The position numbers and the translations under genes were made by a program. A stretch of 64,000 nucleotides of DNA from Neoceratodus forsteri (lineage: Eukaryota > Chordata > Ceratodontiformes > Ceratodontidae): positions 372,207,501 through 372,271,500 of the forward strand of contig CM057451.1 in the NCBI GenBank assembly GCA_016271365.2, read 5' to 3'. This document shows, piece by piece, positions 31,795-43,549 of the stretch (its first letter is position 1; each line of letters begins with the position of its first letter). The notes beneath the pieces were generated by a model. It was not told where the DNA came from, searched no databases, and saw only the letters and a program-made list of their open reading frames with translations.

Positions 31795-31825
31795 AGACAC
31801 AGACACACACACACACACACACACC
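31795..31825 (+). repeat. (CA)n microsatellite
   Basis: A run of about 12 CA/AC dinucleotides. Confidence 0.95.
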
Positions 31826-32462
31826 GTCCATTCCTACCTTGTCTTGTGGTTTGGTATGCACTACTTCATAACATTTTCAAAATAATTTTTATTAGTAGAT
31901 TTTTCCTTTTACAAAGCTACTCCATTTTACATACAAGAAAGAGTGTCTCCATGTAAAAAGTGTACACATTCTTTTGTCAGAGAACACTGAGTCGTTTGCT
32001 GTCCATATCAACACTTCTATACCACTATAAGTCACAGGACAATCATTATCCAGACCCTGATCCATCACAATGTTCTGAGTACGCTCCCAGTTCCTGCAGT
32101 TCCATTAATGTATTAGACAACAATCTGTTCAGAATGTATCTTTCATCAAATTGTACATGAAGAATCTAGTTTAATAATTAACAGCCGAGAAAGAAAAGAA
32201 GAAGGAAGGAAAAGTAAAGAAATAAACAAGAGAAAGAGAAAGAGACAAGGCAAGACAGAAAATGGAAAAGGGGGACTCGAAGTTAGTTGAAGGATGGCCC
32301 CTAAAGGGGGCAGGAATGGGGAGCCTTCTATTCAAACATAATCACGCCATTAACACTGTCTTATCTACATTGGATTAAATGGAGAGAAGCAACCTGTCCC
32401 AGCCCTCCAACTCCATTGTATTCTTTATGTGGGAAATCCACCCAGACAGTGTAGGCCCTCTC

Positions 32463-33750
32463 TCAGGCCATCTCGGCCAAAATCTGTAGTATATCCTTAT
32501 GTTCCTTAATGGCCTGGAGATGCAAAAAGGGCAACCATCTGGCCTTAAACTTATCTACATGTGTTCTCAATTTACCTATTAAGTGCTCCATTTGCATGAT
32601 TTTTAAACACATGGAATACCACAGATTCTCCACAGGCACAGTAGGGGTAAGCCAACATTTGGTAATAGCCTTCAAAGCCGCTGCTAGTAACATTTGAAAC
32701 AGTAGAGACTGCGACTTTGTCAGTACCGCTTTAGGCATAAAACCAAATAGCCAAATTTCTGGGGATGCCGGGAGTTGGGAATCAAATATCTGGTTAAAAA
32801 ACAGTCGTATATGGTCCCAGCATGGTCCAATTTTGACACAAGTCCAAAAAATGTGTGTATACGAATCCACCTCTCCACATTGCCTCCAACACAGATTGGT
32901 AGTTGAAGTCTTCAGATGCTGTGCAACAGTAGGAGTCAAGAAAAACCTAACAACCACCTTCCACCTAAATTCCCTTAACCACAGAGATGCTGAGAAACTA
33001 TGTACACCCGTCCAGACTGATGCCCAGTCCTCTTCCTACAACCTAAAACCAGCCTCCTTTTTCCATTAAGCTGTCAGGTCCAGAGGGCACAGAAAATCCT
33101 GGACCTCTAGACCCTGCACCAATCTAGAGATCAAACCTCTGTCGACCCCCTGATTTACCAGAAATCTCAGAGAGTCTAGCAAGGGGTCTGCCCTAGGGCC
33201 TTCCTGAGTATCTAGTCCCTTCTCGAGCAAGCAATGTCTAATTTTGAAAATATAAAAAAGTCCTGTCTGGGTAAATTGTAGTCATTTACTCAATTGTTGG
33301 ACATATTTTAAAGTTCCCCCAGCTAAGAGATGTTCCACTTTGGTTAGACCTCTTCTATACCATCTGGTAAAACCCATACCTAAATGAAGTGGGGCAAAAT
33401 CCTGACAGGCCCACAGAGGAATGGAGAGACCAATTCTCAAAGGTAGTTTTAATTTCTTGCAAATAGCTAACCAGACCTGCCTTATGACTCTTGCCCAAGG
33501 GTTGTTAAAGGAAACCCTGGAGAGGCCTACTTCATCCATGTACAACAGGTCCGAAACCTGCAGCAATGGGACTATAGTTCTCTCCAAAGAGGCCCACGGG
33601 TGGGGATCCTCCACTACATAAACTTGCCACTGCCCTGAGCTGGGCTGCCCAATAGTATTTCTGAAAGTGTGTGGCATACCGAGACCTCCTAAAGCCTAAG
33701 CCCTCAACAAAGTGGACCATTTTACCCGTGGTGGACGGTTTCGCCATATG
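32463..33750 (-). pseudogene. L1-Tx1 ORF2, C-terminal domain
   Basis: Frame 33747-33532 has FQKYYWAAQLRAVASL, the usual YYxAAQL block after the RT. Frame 33677-33282 continues. Frame 32957-32463 (164 codons) has CWRQCGEVDSYTHIFWTCVK, a C..C..H..C zinc-binding tail typical of Tx1/L1 ORF2, then W-rich C-terminal sequence. Frames shift between the pieces. Confidence 0.8.
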
Positions 33751-34076
33751 AAACAGGAGGTGGCAGATTTCAGCCCTTTCCAGAAGGAATTAGGAAGTTT
33801 AGAGGGACAGCCGAGAAGAGGAAGAGAAATCTAGGCAGACCATTCATATGGACGCACTCCAGTCAGCCAGATAAAGAAAGAGGGAGAAGGTTCCATCTAC
33901 CATAATCTTCCTGTAACATTTGCAAAAGCTTGAGATGATTGACATTATATAGTTTAGACACATCCTGGGGTATCTGAATACCAAGATACCGAAAACCATC
34001 TCTACCCACTTAGAGTTACCAAACCGAGTGTGGGGAGTGGCCACCAGCTAGGATAAGTGACATTTCAGTTTTTGTC

Positions 34077-35735
34077 TCATTGATTTTTAAAACCAGAAAT
34101 CACCCCGAAATACCTCAATATGGCTTCCAGAAGGAGAATGGAGTGTCCCAGGTCAGAGATGTACAACAAAGTGTCATCTGCATAGAGAAAGATTCGAATC
34201 TCTGACCCTTCCACCCCAATCCCTTTATAGTCTCGAGACTGTTGGACCATATCCACAAAGGGCTCCATGCTGAGGGCAAAAAGTAGGGGAAAGAGCAGGC
34301 ATCCTTGTCTAGCTCCTCTTTCTATCCCAAAAGATTCTGAATTTACACCATTAACTTTTACACAAGCTTTCAGATTATTATATAGATTGGCCATTCATTT
34401 AAGGAATTTTTCCCCAAAACCAAATTTCTTTAGGTGCCCTCTAAATTGAGCCAATCCAGCCTATCAAGGCTTTCTCTGCATCTAACACAATAATTGCATT
34501 GACACATCCGAGAGGCGGGCTTTAGCCAAAACAGTGTTTAGGAGTAAGCAGATATTTGTCTTGTATATAACGTCCTGGTATAAACCAGTTGGATCATTTA
34601 TTTATTGAAAATGTTTCGCCAGGAAAGGCACACTGAGCAAAAAGATGCTCATCTCACGGTGCAACGGGGGGGGGGGGGTTACAGAGGATGCAGGAATACA
34701 TACAGTAGTTGAAATTTGCAGTACAGCGATACGGATAATGTACATAGTTGGTAGGGATTACATTTGAACTTGTACATAAGGAGATCAGTACAGAACATGA
34801 TCATCAAGGACAGGGTACACATATCATGGGTACACATCGAGGGCAATACATGATTACATAAGTGCCAGTATCAGAACTAGGGTGCCAGTAACAGAACTTA
34901 AGTGCCAGTAGCAGAACTTGAGCTGCAGTGAGATGCACCAAGTTGACAGGAGGAGTTGGAGAGTGAAGAGGGGAGGTAGAGGAGGAGGGACTAGTAAACG
35001 TTAGGTGTGTGGGGAGAGTCGTGAGGTGGGAGGGTGGGGCTGAAGGCGTGGGTTGATTAGGAGGGGAGAGGAGATATTAGAAGTGAGAAGAGTGAGAGTG
35101 TAAGTGCACAGGGCAGTATATAGCCAGACAATTAGGCTGATGGCCGGGCCGCTGGTCAGGCGCAGGGGGGGCACGGGGGAAGAAGAGCTACTGGGGGGGT
35201 CAGAATGAACTAAGGAGGGTATAGGGACTATAATCTATTACTAATCAATTTGGTAGAAATCTTGGCATCTTGATTAAGGAGGCATATTGGGCGGTAGCCC
35301 CCACAATCCGCTGGGTGTTTACCCGTTTTAGGGAGTAAGGAGCTGTAAGCCTCCTCCCAAGTGTAAGGGGCTGTCCCAGGCTCATGGGCTGAGTTGCAAA
35401 CCTTTGTCAACAAATGCGTGAGTTCAGGAATAAACTGTTTGAAAAACTCTGCCAAAAATCCATCAGGTCCTGGGGATTTTCTGCTTTTGTAAGGACTTGA
35501 TCACCGACAGAACCTCTACTTCTGAAAAGGGATGCTCAAGAGCAGTCCGTTGGTCCTCTGTCAATGTGGGAAGCTTGTATGTGATTGTGGCCCCCTTCCT
35601 TCTGATAAAAAGCTACGTAATAAGAGGAGAATTCCTTTACTATCTCCTTGGGTTGAGTAACCAATTTGGTGGGGTCTGTTACTGAGTTAATTTTGGTGAT
35701 ATATCTATCAGCCTCTTGTTTCTTAAGTCTAAGTG
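34077..35735 (-). pseudogene. L1-Tx1 ORF2, reverse transcriptase domain
   Basis: Frame 35455-35228 carries the RT start (EAYSSLLPKTGKHPADCGGY, RPICLLNQDAKI). After an inserted 3'-UTR copy (34590-35215), frame 34394-34077 carries GARQGCLLFPLLFALSMEPF and FLYADDTLLYI with an intact YADD box. The DAEKA block near 34475 is in a third frame. The enzyme would copy the L1 RNA at a nicked target. Confidence 0.85.
34590..35215 (-). mobile_element. LINE 3'-UTR copy related to the 2A-LINE
   Basis: The left end (TTTATTTATTGAAAATG, then CCAGGAAAGGCACACTGAGC) matches the 3' end of the 2A-LINE at 43943 (TTTATTTATTTACGAGATTT, ACCAGGAAGGCATACTGAGC). It is 5' truncated and non-coding. A run of about 11 G at 34667-34677 is internal. 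Confidence 0.7.
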
Positions 35736-38505
35736 GGGAAATGGGAGGGATTTCTGGAAAAACATTAAAGATGTCACTGGGAAGCAGTCAAAATCTTCGC
35801 TGAACATACTCAACATAAAGGGGCACACTACACTCAACCCTAAAACTATTGCGAACACTTTTAACATTGCTTTCACTGACCTTAGCAGTGTTCTCCCCTT
35901 GACTTCTTCCAAGATGTGTCAACTCCCACCCCCCCAACTCCTCCACCCACGCCTGTCACCCACCTTTCTATTTTAAAGCACTAAAGAAACATCAAGTCCG
36001 AAACTACGTTGCCAAAGTCATCAGCAAATCTAGAACAAGCAATGACACACTTGACCTCAAGCTACTGGCCCTAACTCTTGACGAGGCACTTGGGCCCCTC
36101 ACCAAGATCTTTAATCTCTCTCTTTCCCTTAGCCAATTCCTGGACAAATGGAAAATGGCCACTTTACCCCAATTCACAAAAGTGGTGATAAGAATGACCA
36201 TGCGAACTTCCGCCCTATCTCCATTCTGCCTCCCCTATCGAAGGCACTGGAACGTATAGTAGCTGACCAACTTACCGAACATCTGGACAATTATAATATT
36301 CTCTGTAAACAGCCACATGGCTTTAGAAAAGGTCATAGTACATCCTCTGCCTTACTCTAATTCACCAGCTCCATTCACAGCTCCCTCAACAATGGACAAC
36401 TAACTGGTGCTAATTTCATCGACCTGACCAAAGCTTTCGATACTGTCCACCACTCCCTCCTGCTGAGCCAACTAAAAAATGCTGGTCTCTCCAAAGATTC
36501 AATCTCTTGGTTCAAAAGCTATCTTGAAAACCGCTCCCAGCATGTAAAAATTGGGGATATGCACTCTGATTCCAAACCTGTCCTCTCTGGAGTCCCCCAG
36601 GGTTCAATACTGGGCCCCCTACTCTTCAGCCTGTTCTTTAACACCCTACCGGACTCCTCCACTTAACATATCACCCTGTATGCCGATGATGCAGTAATCT
36701 TTGCTGCACACCGGGACCCAAAGAAATTGCAGAAAAATCTCAACTCGGCTTCTCCTCGGTTGAGAACTGGTTCACAAGCACAAACTGATCCTTAATCCAA
36801 AACAAAACCAAGGCCAGCCCGTGACGCTGAGGGTTGAGGGCGCTTGACGCCACACCTCGTGCCAAGCCGCACCCGGTTCGGGAACAGACTTGTCGCCAGA
36901 GAGGGACGATTGAGCTGCTCCAACAGATGCTCTCTCCCTCAGGGTGGGATACCAGGGTGCAATAGGCACCGACATCCCGAGAGAGCCGGTGGGAACATCG
37001 GCTCTCGAGGGGTTGGCGGCTCCGTTCACGGAGTCAGGGAGGGGGACGCTGTTGGGCGCTTGAGAAAGACATGCGTCAGCATGTCACCTCTCTGGACGTA
37101 CATCCTTGCGCGGCATCCCAGGGGGCAGGGTTGAGGAGGAGCACAGAAAAACGGATAATCCCCTCAGTGGTCCTAGATGACGACTGCTCCACCCAAGACC
37201 ACCAATTCCGGGACAGACCCCGCTGTGCAGGATAAGAGGGAAAAAAAGAAGCACTCTAGGGGCAGATCCTGGAGCAGTGGCCCGAAGGGTATGAACAGTC
37301 CAAAGGAGTGGACACCGAGGTAGGAAGGTGGGATAAATAACAGAGTAAAAAAAAAAAAACCAAGGTCATGATCTTCAGCAGCTCCCATAATAAACAGAAG
37401 CACCTCCAACTCTCTGTTATCACCAGACAAGGTGCCGCACTGGAACAGGTCAAAAACTTAAAATACCTTGGGATCACCCTTGACCCTCACCTCTCCTACA
37501 CTGCCCACACTGACCATGTCACCAAAGCTGCTAACTCCAGGCTAGGCCTGCTATTCCGTCATAGGAAACACCTGACACCCGAAGCCCTCGCTGTCACTGT
37601 TCAGAGCTCCATCATATCCATCATTGATTATGGCATTATCATTTACAGTTCTGCTACAACCACCGCAAACATGTATCCACCGCCCTCAACAAGGCCTGTC
37701 GACTTGTCACTGGCTCCCAACGCCTAACTCACACCTGTGACCTCTATTCTCAAACTAGGTGGTTGAATCTTGTCAACAGAATAAAGCACCAAACTTGTAT
37801 TACTACTAAGAAAATCTTGCTGGCCCCCCCCCCCCCAAAGTCTGTGCCCTCATACAACCGAGAATCCACACCTGCCATACCAGGGGATCAAAACCTCAGC
37901 TTCTGCAAATCCTGCATTGCCCCACAACACAAAGCCAAAGATTCTTTGCTTACCGGGCTGCTAGTTGGTACAACGGTCTTCCCAGCAACATCTCATCCTC
38001 ACTATCACTCAGCACTTTTAAGACTCTGCACCGCCTAACACTCACTGCCTCCAACCTCTGCAACTGTTGTGGCTAAACATATCTTTTGGTTCCATAGCCG
38101 AAGATGCCCTTTTGGATCCATATCTACTCCTGCTCTTTGCCAGCACCCCCCCCCCATCTTCACCTTCCCTGCTGGCCCATGACAAAAGCCACCCAGCTGC
38201 ACTACCTCTATTCTTACCCGCCTTCCACCTCTCCTCTCTCTGTTCCCCACCTACCTCCCCTTTCTCCCATCCACTTAGTCTCCTGATTTCACCTCCTCCT
38301 TTCCCTTCCCCTCCCCAAAGTTTCACTTTATTATTCTTTTTTCCTCTACAAGACTATGTGTTGTTTTTTTTTTATTTTATAAACTGTTATCTTTGCTTAT
38401 GTTTGTCTCAATTGTACCAATGACGTGGAACCTTTGTAAAAGAGCCTTAGCTTAAAGGTATTTGTAATCCTAGAACAAATAAATAAAATAAAAATAAGTG
38501 CTAGC
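35735..38505 (+). mobile_element. L2/Rex1-like LINE inserted in the L1
   Basis: Plus-strand ORF2 pieces: linker (35716-35976, FWKNIKDVTGKQSKSSLN), RT (36148-36360, FRPISILPPLSKALERIVAD), then broken frames with KAFDTVHHSLLLSQL, SGVPQGSILGPLLFSLF and TLYADDAVIF to about 36700. After the SINE (36814-37355) comes KYLGITLDPHLSY (37368-37727), and the C-terminus runs to about 38040. The 3' end is AAATAAATAAAATAAAAATA near 38495. Several stops and frameshifts; the endonuclease is missing. It lies antisense to the host L1. Confidence 0.85.
36814..37355 (+). mobile_element. tRNA-derived SINE, copy S5, with target duplication
   Basis: The head reads CCAGCCCGTGACGCTGAGGG, with a box-B-like GGTTCGGGAACA near 36875. 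The GC-rich body ends in an A run of about 13. The target repeat AAAACCAAGG is at 36804-36813 and 37356-37365. Removing the SINE restores the surrounding LINE reading in order. Confidence 0.9.
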
Positions 38506-38918
38506 AGTCTGCCCGCTGTCTCCCCCCCCCCACCCCCCACCAATAGTATTTCTGATTTGTGAACCTCAATGAGTTCAACGCCCTGTGAGTTAACAACTGG
38601 TCAAGAGACTCCCTGGCAGCTCTTAACCCGGCCAACACCTTCGCATCTCGGGATGCCTTATGCTGCGCCTCCAGGGTAGAGAGCTCCTCTAAACTTTGAA
38701 TTTTAGCTTGATGTGCTTTATTCAGATAGGCTGAATAGCTAATAAATTTCCCTCAAAGCACAGCCCTCAGGCCATCCCATATGTACTTCAAGGCTGAGCC
38801 AGTCTCCCTATTCTCCTCTATATAGTGTGCAATAGCCTCCTTAATGTTTTGCCGAAAAGTCCCATCATTTACCAGTCCTGGGTCATATCTCCATTTCCCC
38901 CTCCCGGTTCCAACAGAT
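38506..38918 (-). pseudogene. L1-Tx1 ORF2 linker between endonuclease and RT
   Basis: The sequence lies between the endonuclease end (FSDHSMIEA, near 38920) and the point where the inserted LINE begins. It reads in broken minus frames. I assign it by position only. Confidence 0.5.
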
Positions 38919-39600
38919 CTATGCCTCGATCATCGAATGGTCAGAGAAGGTGACCGGATTAATGACCACATTTTTAAAGTGATGAATCCCTCGTTTCCAA
39001 ATATAAATCTGGTCTAGTCTAGAGTAAGTCTGGGATGCTAGAGTAAAAACTGTGAAGTCTCGAGCAGCTGGACTTAGCCATTTCCAAACATTCAGCATCC
39101 CCCTTTCCTCAACCAAGGTACGGAGGTGTCTAGAAGTGCTGGTGGCCAACAATTTTCAACAACATTCCAATCCCCCAATAAGCACAACTCTGCAGGAGGC
39201 AACATGGCTATGTGGTTAAATAAAGAGGTAAAAAAGGTGCCTGAAGAAGGAATGGGTGCATACACAGAGACTATGTTGATGGGTCTACCCCCCCAGTTCC
39301 CGAAAGGAAGACCCACCGACCATTACCCTCCGTTTGTACTCCTGTCACCTGGAATGGGAGGCCCCGTTTAATCAGTATAACTGTTCCAGCCTTAGCCGAG
39401 GTGGGATGAGAGTCTGCATAGACTGCCCCAACCCACATTCGTTGCAACTTCTCATGTTACCCCTTTGATAATTTAGTCTCTTGCAACCATCTAATATCGT
39501 ATCCGACCGTTCGTAACTCCTGCAGAATTTTAGTGTGTTTCACCATGTTGTTAATGCCCTTCACATTTATTGTACAGATATTGAGAGTATCCATTAGGAC
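38919..39600 (-). pseudogene. L1-Tx1 ORF2, APE-type endonuclease domain
   Basis: The reading starts near 39595 with LNICTINVKGINNMVKHTKI, then RWLQETKL with the catalytic Glu, then AELCLLGDWNVVENCW (39316-39092) with the GDxN block, and ends FSDHSMIEA (39152-38919) with the SDH triad. This endonuclease nicks target DNA to prime reverse transcription. Frames shift three times; all key residues are still readable. Confidence 0.82.
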
Positions 39601-39896
39601 ACTAACTGAACTTTTTCTCCCCTGCCCCCCCCCTCATATCCCTCCCCCAAGCCCATAGAAAGTAGAGAGACAGAGTCATCAAAGTGGATAGAGACAAATA
39701 TAAATAACAAACTTGCCCTATTTAAAACTACAGGGAAAACATATAAACTAACACAGAGGCATCCAGGGAACACTGAATTGCCCCTAAGCTTGTAACAGGT
39801 AACCCACAGAGCCCTGTGGGTGGTGAGCTCAAAAAAGAAAATGTCTCTCGGCATAGCCAGTAGTTTTTATAATGTTTATGATTTGCTGGAGCAAGG

Positions 39897-40125
39897 AGTT
39901 TAGTTAACTTAGTTTTAGAATTTATTTTGTGTTAAAGTCTCAGAGTACAGACAGAGGAGAGCGAGTAACACGGCAGCTTCAGAAGACACGATTTAAGTGT
40001 TAGTGAGTGTTGCCATAGAAACACTTGCTTACGCTTGAAAGTCGTTTTCTGAAGCCGCCAAGTCACTCACTCTCCTCAGTCTGTACAGTGGCTTTAAAAC
40101 AAAATAAATAAGCAAAAACTAAGTT
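39897..40125. mobile_element. Fold-back (palindromic) MITE-like element
   Basis: The two arms are imperfect inverted repeats of about 90 bp. The left arm starts TTAGTTAACTTAGTTTT and passes CAGACAGAGGAGAG to CAGCTTCAGAA. The right arm passes TTCTGAAGC and CTCTCCTCAGTCTG and ends AAAAACTAAGTTAACTG. It lies in the region between ORF1 and ORF2 of the L1. No coding capacity. Confidence 0.7.
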
Positions 40126-40864
40126 AACTGCTACAACGGACAGGGTTTTTGAAAAAGGGTTCGAGTTTATCTACATTTTCTTTTTTTTTTGAAGGAATAC
40201 CGGTCGGTCACGCTACACTGCAAAGAAATGAAACTGGCAGTCATGAGGACAGTGCAAGTAAGGTGCTTTCTGAATGCTGTAATAACTGGTTCTACCAGTT
40301 ATTATGGCGTTTGAAATGTGGCTCTGCTCCGTGTGTAAAAGGGGGTCACCATAATTATATATAAATAAGCAATCCTTGCCATGACCGTAGAAAATAAAAT
40401 AAGGTTCCAACCTCTACTTGTTTTCTCATGTCTAACTTAAGAACAAAATAAGTTGCAAACCAACTATTTCAGTGCTCTCCGCAGCTAGTTAGTGGACTGA
40501 ATATGGCAACTAAGCCTGCCTGTCTACTGAGCAACTATGGAGTAAGATCTTATATTGAGTGCAACTCAAGAGAAATCCCAAGTAACTCACCCCCTTCCTA
40601 TCCATTAACAGGATTACAAGCCCAACGGTTTAATTATTTCAGCTAGCTACCTTATACCACAAGCATACGTCACTACCCAAATCACCCCAGTTTCCCCATC
40701 AGCAAGCTATCGTATCCAAAATGGGAAGACTAATAATCTGTTCAATATGGTAGCGTAATAATAAGGTCCCAAAATTTAGGCCCAGCTGCAAAGTCCTGTA
40801 GGATCCCCCAATCCTGTTGCAGTCTATTAAATCAATGCTGTGCGTTACTGTAAGAAAATGGGTC

Positions 40865-41519
40865 CTACTGATCAGGACAACAAAAAGAGTACTTGCAAGT
40901 AAACAGGAGGGCTGCAGTTCTTACGAACGAAAAAAGATCCACTTCAGCTGGAACCAAGGAGGCCATTCGGGCGTTCGAGTCGACACTGTATAAGTGGAAG
41001 AAAATACTGAAGGGACCTCCTCGGTGGTGCAACTTCCGAACCAGTCCCCAAGAAACTCCACTCCATCTGCATAGTTCCACTTGCTGACAACGCTCAAGAT
41101 CAAACTAGAGGGTCCAACAGCAAGGACTTATATAATGTTACCTTCAGATCTGCCTCCAGGGCTGTAACACGGTTAAATTCCAGTCAACAGAAGCCATGGT
41201 GAAACATCAGGTAAAGAAACCAGCAAAGGCAACTTCATTTGTTCGGGTGTTTGGGCAGCAACCACTTGGAATGTCAGCATGGAGGAGGAGGAGTAAAGAG
41301 TCCACTTGTCGTTTGCCTGGTCTCCTCGCCCCTGGAGCCAGTTGCCAGTCTCTCCTCAATTTCCTGATTGGCCAGCTCTTCACTTCTATCGGGTACAGGG
41401 ATATTTAGCGCATTCAGCATAGATGTGGCCTGTAAAAGGGTGTCGAACACTTAGATGCCCTCAGCATCTTGTAACTAGAGTTTGGCAGAGTAGCGCAGAA
41501 ACCCTTTCTAGCCCTCGTC
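40865..41519 (-). pseudogene. L1-Tx1 ORF1, broken C-terminal part
   Basis: Downstream of the main ORF1 frame the minus strand continues with short coding-like pieces, including 41103-40921 (YADGVEFLGDWFGS). Stops intervene. I treat it as degraded ORF1 end or inter-ORF sequence; the true stop of ORF1 may be at 41520. Confidence 0.4.
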
Positions 41520-42260
41520 TCAGAAAGCCTTTACCACCCTTGGAACACTCTTCTCCTTTACCATCATATGTGGAGGGAAGTCTTGGTCAACACAGACACA
41601 CCGACCATAAATACTGAGATTTTTCTTGTCCCAGGTGAGTTTGAGTATTTTCTCCTTGCTTGTATATTTAAGAAATTTCACAAGTATTGCTCGTGGTGGG
41701 GCTCCAGGCTTGGGCTTAGGAACTATAGAACGGTACACCCTCTCAATTTCTAGGGGAAAGTCCTCTGGCAAAACTAGCTCCTGATGTAGCCAGGAATCAA
41801 TGAAAGCAGCCATATCTACTTGTTCAGAGCCCTCTGCTGTGCCCAAGAAGCAAATATTATTCCTTTGTGCCCTCGCTTCTGCATCTTCCACTCGGCGTGT
41901 AAGCTCTTTCTCCCACAAATGCAGGTATGCTAGCCAACACCCGTAGGCTGTGTGTTCGTTTTGTATCAGGTCCAGGTGCAACTCTACTGCGGTGGTCCGA
42001 GCTGCAAGTTTTTTTAAATCTGTCTGCAAGCCAGATATTTTCACATCGATTCTGTGCAGAATCTTCAGCATGCAGTTTCTGTCCGTCTTAGTGAATGTCG
42101 ACGCCGAATTAGAGTTAGAGTCTGAGCAGGAATCATCCTCATCGGCGGAAGCTGTCAGTAGGGAAGAGCAAGACAAAGCTGGGCTCACAGGCCTCGGAGC
42201 CAGCTGTCTGGTAGAGGAGTGATTTGGGGTGCCCATATCCTTCTTTTTCGATTTCCCCAT
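41520..42260 (-). CDS. L1-Tx1 ORF1 protein (RNA-binding), mostly intact frame
   Basis: Frame of 256 codons from 42290. The second Met at 42260, reading MGKSKKKD, is the likelier start because basic MGK-type starts are usual for the family. A Ser-rich disordered N-terminus comes first. Next is a probable coiled coil (about residues 85-150, ILHRIDVKISGLQTDLKKL), then an RRM-like domain (RNNICFLGTAEGSEQVDMAA, then PRAILVKFLKYTSKEKIL). L1 ORF1 proteins form trimers, coat L1 RNA and act as chaperones. The C-terminal domain is probably cut short by the stop at 41520. Confidence 0.75.
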   Translation of the reverse strand: MGKSKKKDMGTPNHSSTRQLAPRPVSPALSCSSLLTASADEDDSCSDSNSNSASTFTKTDRNCMLKILHRIDVKISGLQTDLKKLAARTTAVELHLDLIQNEHTAYGCWLAYLHLWEKELTRRVEDAEARAQRNNICFLGTAEGSEQVDMAAFIDSWLHQELVLPEDFPLEIERVYRSIVPKPKPGAPPRAILVKFLKYTSKEKILKLTWDKKNLSIYGRCVCVDQDFPPHMMVKEKSVPRVVKAF

Positions 42261-42424
42261 TGCAATAACACTTCCCAGAGCCAAAAGCAATATAGCGAGG
42301 TATAACTCTTAATCCGATGGCAATGGATATGTACTAAGAAGCGACCTCGTAGGGAGGAATAGCGCGAGGCTAAGCCACCATTCGAGTCATGCCAGAACTG
42401 GAAGTCAACCCTTTATTACATTTT

Positions 42425-42640
42425 ATTTATGATCTCCAGCCTAATTTTTATTTATTTTTTTTATACAGGCTTGTTCTCACCTTTTAATTTTGGGTACAAT
42501 GACAGAGTAGCTACCGCTGACATTTGAACTTGTGATGTGTACATGTATTAGGGTACTTAACCGCCCCTGTACGTTTCAGTAGCCACATCCCCATCTGAGA
42601 GTCACATTTGGTCCTGAAGCACCGGGGTTTACGGCACAGC
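42425..42640. other. Insert remnant between the YR halves of D4
   Basis: Together with 31690-31877 this forms about 480 bases lying between the two parts of the D4 YR after the L1 is removed. It contains AT-rich and GC-moderate sequence without a known motif and was presumably an older insertion. Confidence 0.4.
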
Positions 42641-43400
42641 CACTGCTACACCGGAATAAAATTATGAGTCTGCACTGATTCAATTTGGTTCTGACCTTTT
42701 TTGACCGAGTGGGGTAATCCTGCTATCCACTGAGATACAATCATCTTTGCTGCCTTTTTTTTTTTTTTGCCTACTTTGCCATAAGTGACAAATGGCCAAG
42801 TATTGTCAGTTCTGGTGCCTTTTGTTCTATCTGGGTAGCAGCTCAGTATCCTTTTTATATCCAGGCAATGTAAGTTCTGCTCACCTGTGTTTGAGTGGTT
42901 TGGGATAAGCACAGGTAAAGTAACTGGTTGAGGCGAAATTCTGACATCACCTTAGGGATGAGTTTTCTATGTGTTCTCAGCACTACTTTGTCACTATGAT
43001 ATAATAGGAGGGTCAGTTAACTGCAAGCCTTCTGTACAGAACCAAGTAAAATTCTAAGCCATTGCTATCAAGAACACTTTTCTGCATCACATATTTGAGA
43101 TCTAAGACCACCGGCTTGAAAGGAAGATCCACCAGTTGTGAAAGGCAAGGTTCAAATCCCACTGGAGAACTGGTTCCCTCACTGATAGATACATGATTTA
43201 GATCCTTGAAATATCTTCTAAACACTGACTGTGATTCAAGTGATTTTTCTCCACCTGCTGATTTATAAGCTGAGACAGCTGCCAAATGCAGCTCCAGAGT
43301 AGAGGACCTGAGCTGGAGAGATTGCAAGCGCACCACATAATCCAGAACCATAGAAAAGTTTGCCTGTAATGTTTTGTGAAACACACCCAGTAATGACCTT
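42640..43400 (-). pseudogene. D4 tyrosine recombinase, N-terminal and early catalytic parts
   Basis: Frame 43384-43013 reads VVRLQSLQLRSSTLELHLAA and AVSAYKSAGGEKSLESQSVF, the SAM-like N-domain end, then LSQLVDLPFKPV. Frame 42912-42646 reads LHCLDIKRILSCYPDRTKGT and KAAKMIVSQWIAGL, the first part of the catalytic domain. The last third is at 31440-31690. The YR differs in sequence from D1-D3 and is closer to D6, so it is another DIRS lineage. Confidence 0.75.
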
Positions 43401-43549
43401 TTTCACTTTGAGGAAAATATAGGTTACTCACCTGTAGCCATAGTTCTGTTTATACTACAGGTTTATACGAAAGGATTTAGGACGACAGAAGGCCATATGC
43501 CCATAATTGCCATCCCCACTTCTCAGTGGATCTTTTTATAAGAAGCACT

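Larger units (their letters stand above)
31878..42414 (-). mobile_element. Tx1-type L1 retrotransposon, nearly full length, with nested insertions
   Basis: ORF1 lies at 42260-40865 and ORF2 from about 39600 to 32463, with endonuclease, RT and a C-terminal Cys-rich part, then a 3' UTR ending in an A-rich tail on minus near 31885. Candidate target duplications are ATAACATTTT (31868-31877) and ATTACATTTT (42415-42424), one mismatch. Insertions inside: 34590-35215, 35735-38505 and 39897-40125. Removing these leaves about 7 kb, typical for L1-Tx1. It inserted into sequence that itself interrupts the D4 YR gene. Confidence 0.8.

Noticed and set aside
38067..38423. 118-codon Pro/Ser-rich plus frame and its minus counterparts
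   Set aside because: Pyrimidine-rich 3' UTR of the inserted LINE; no domain.
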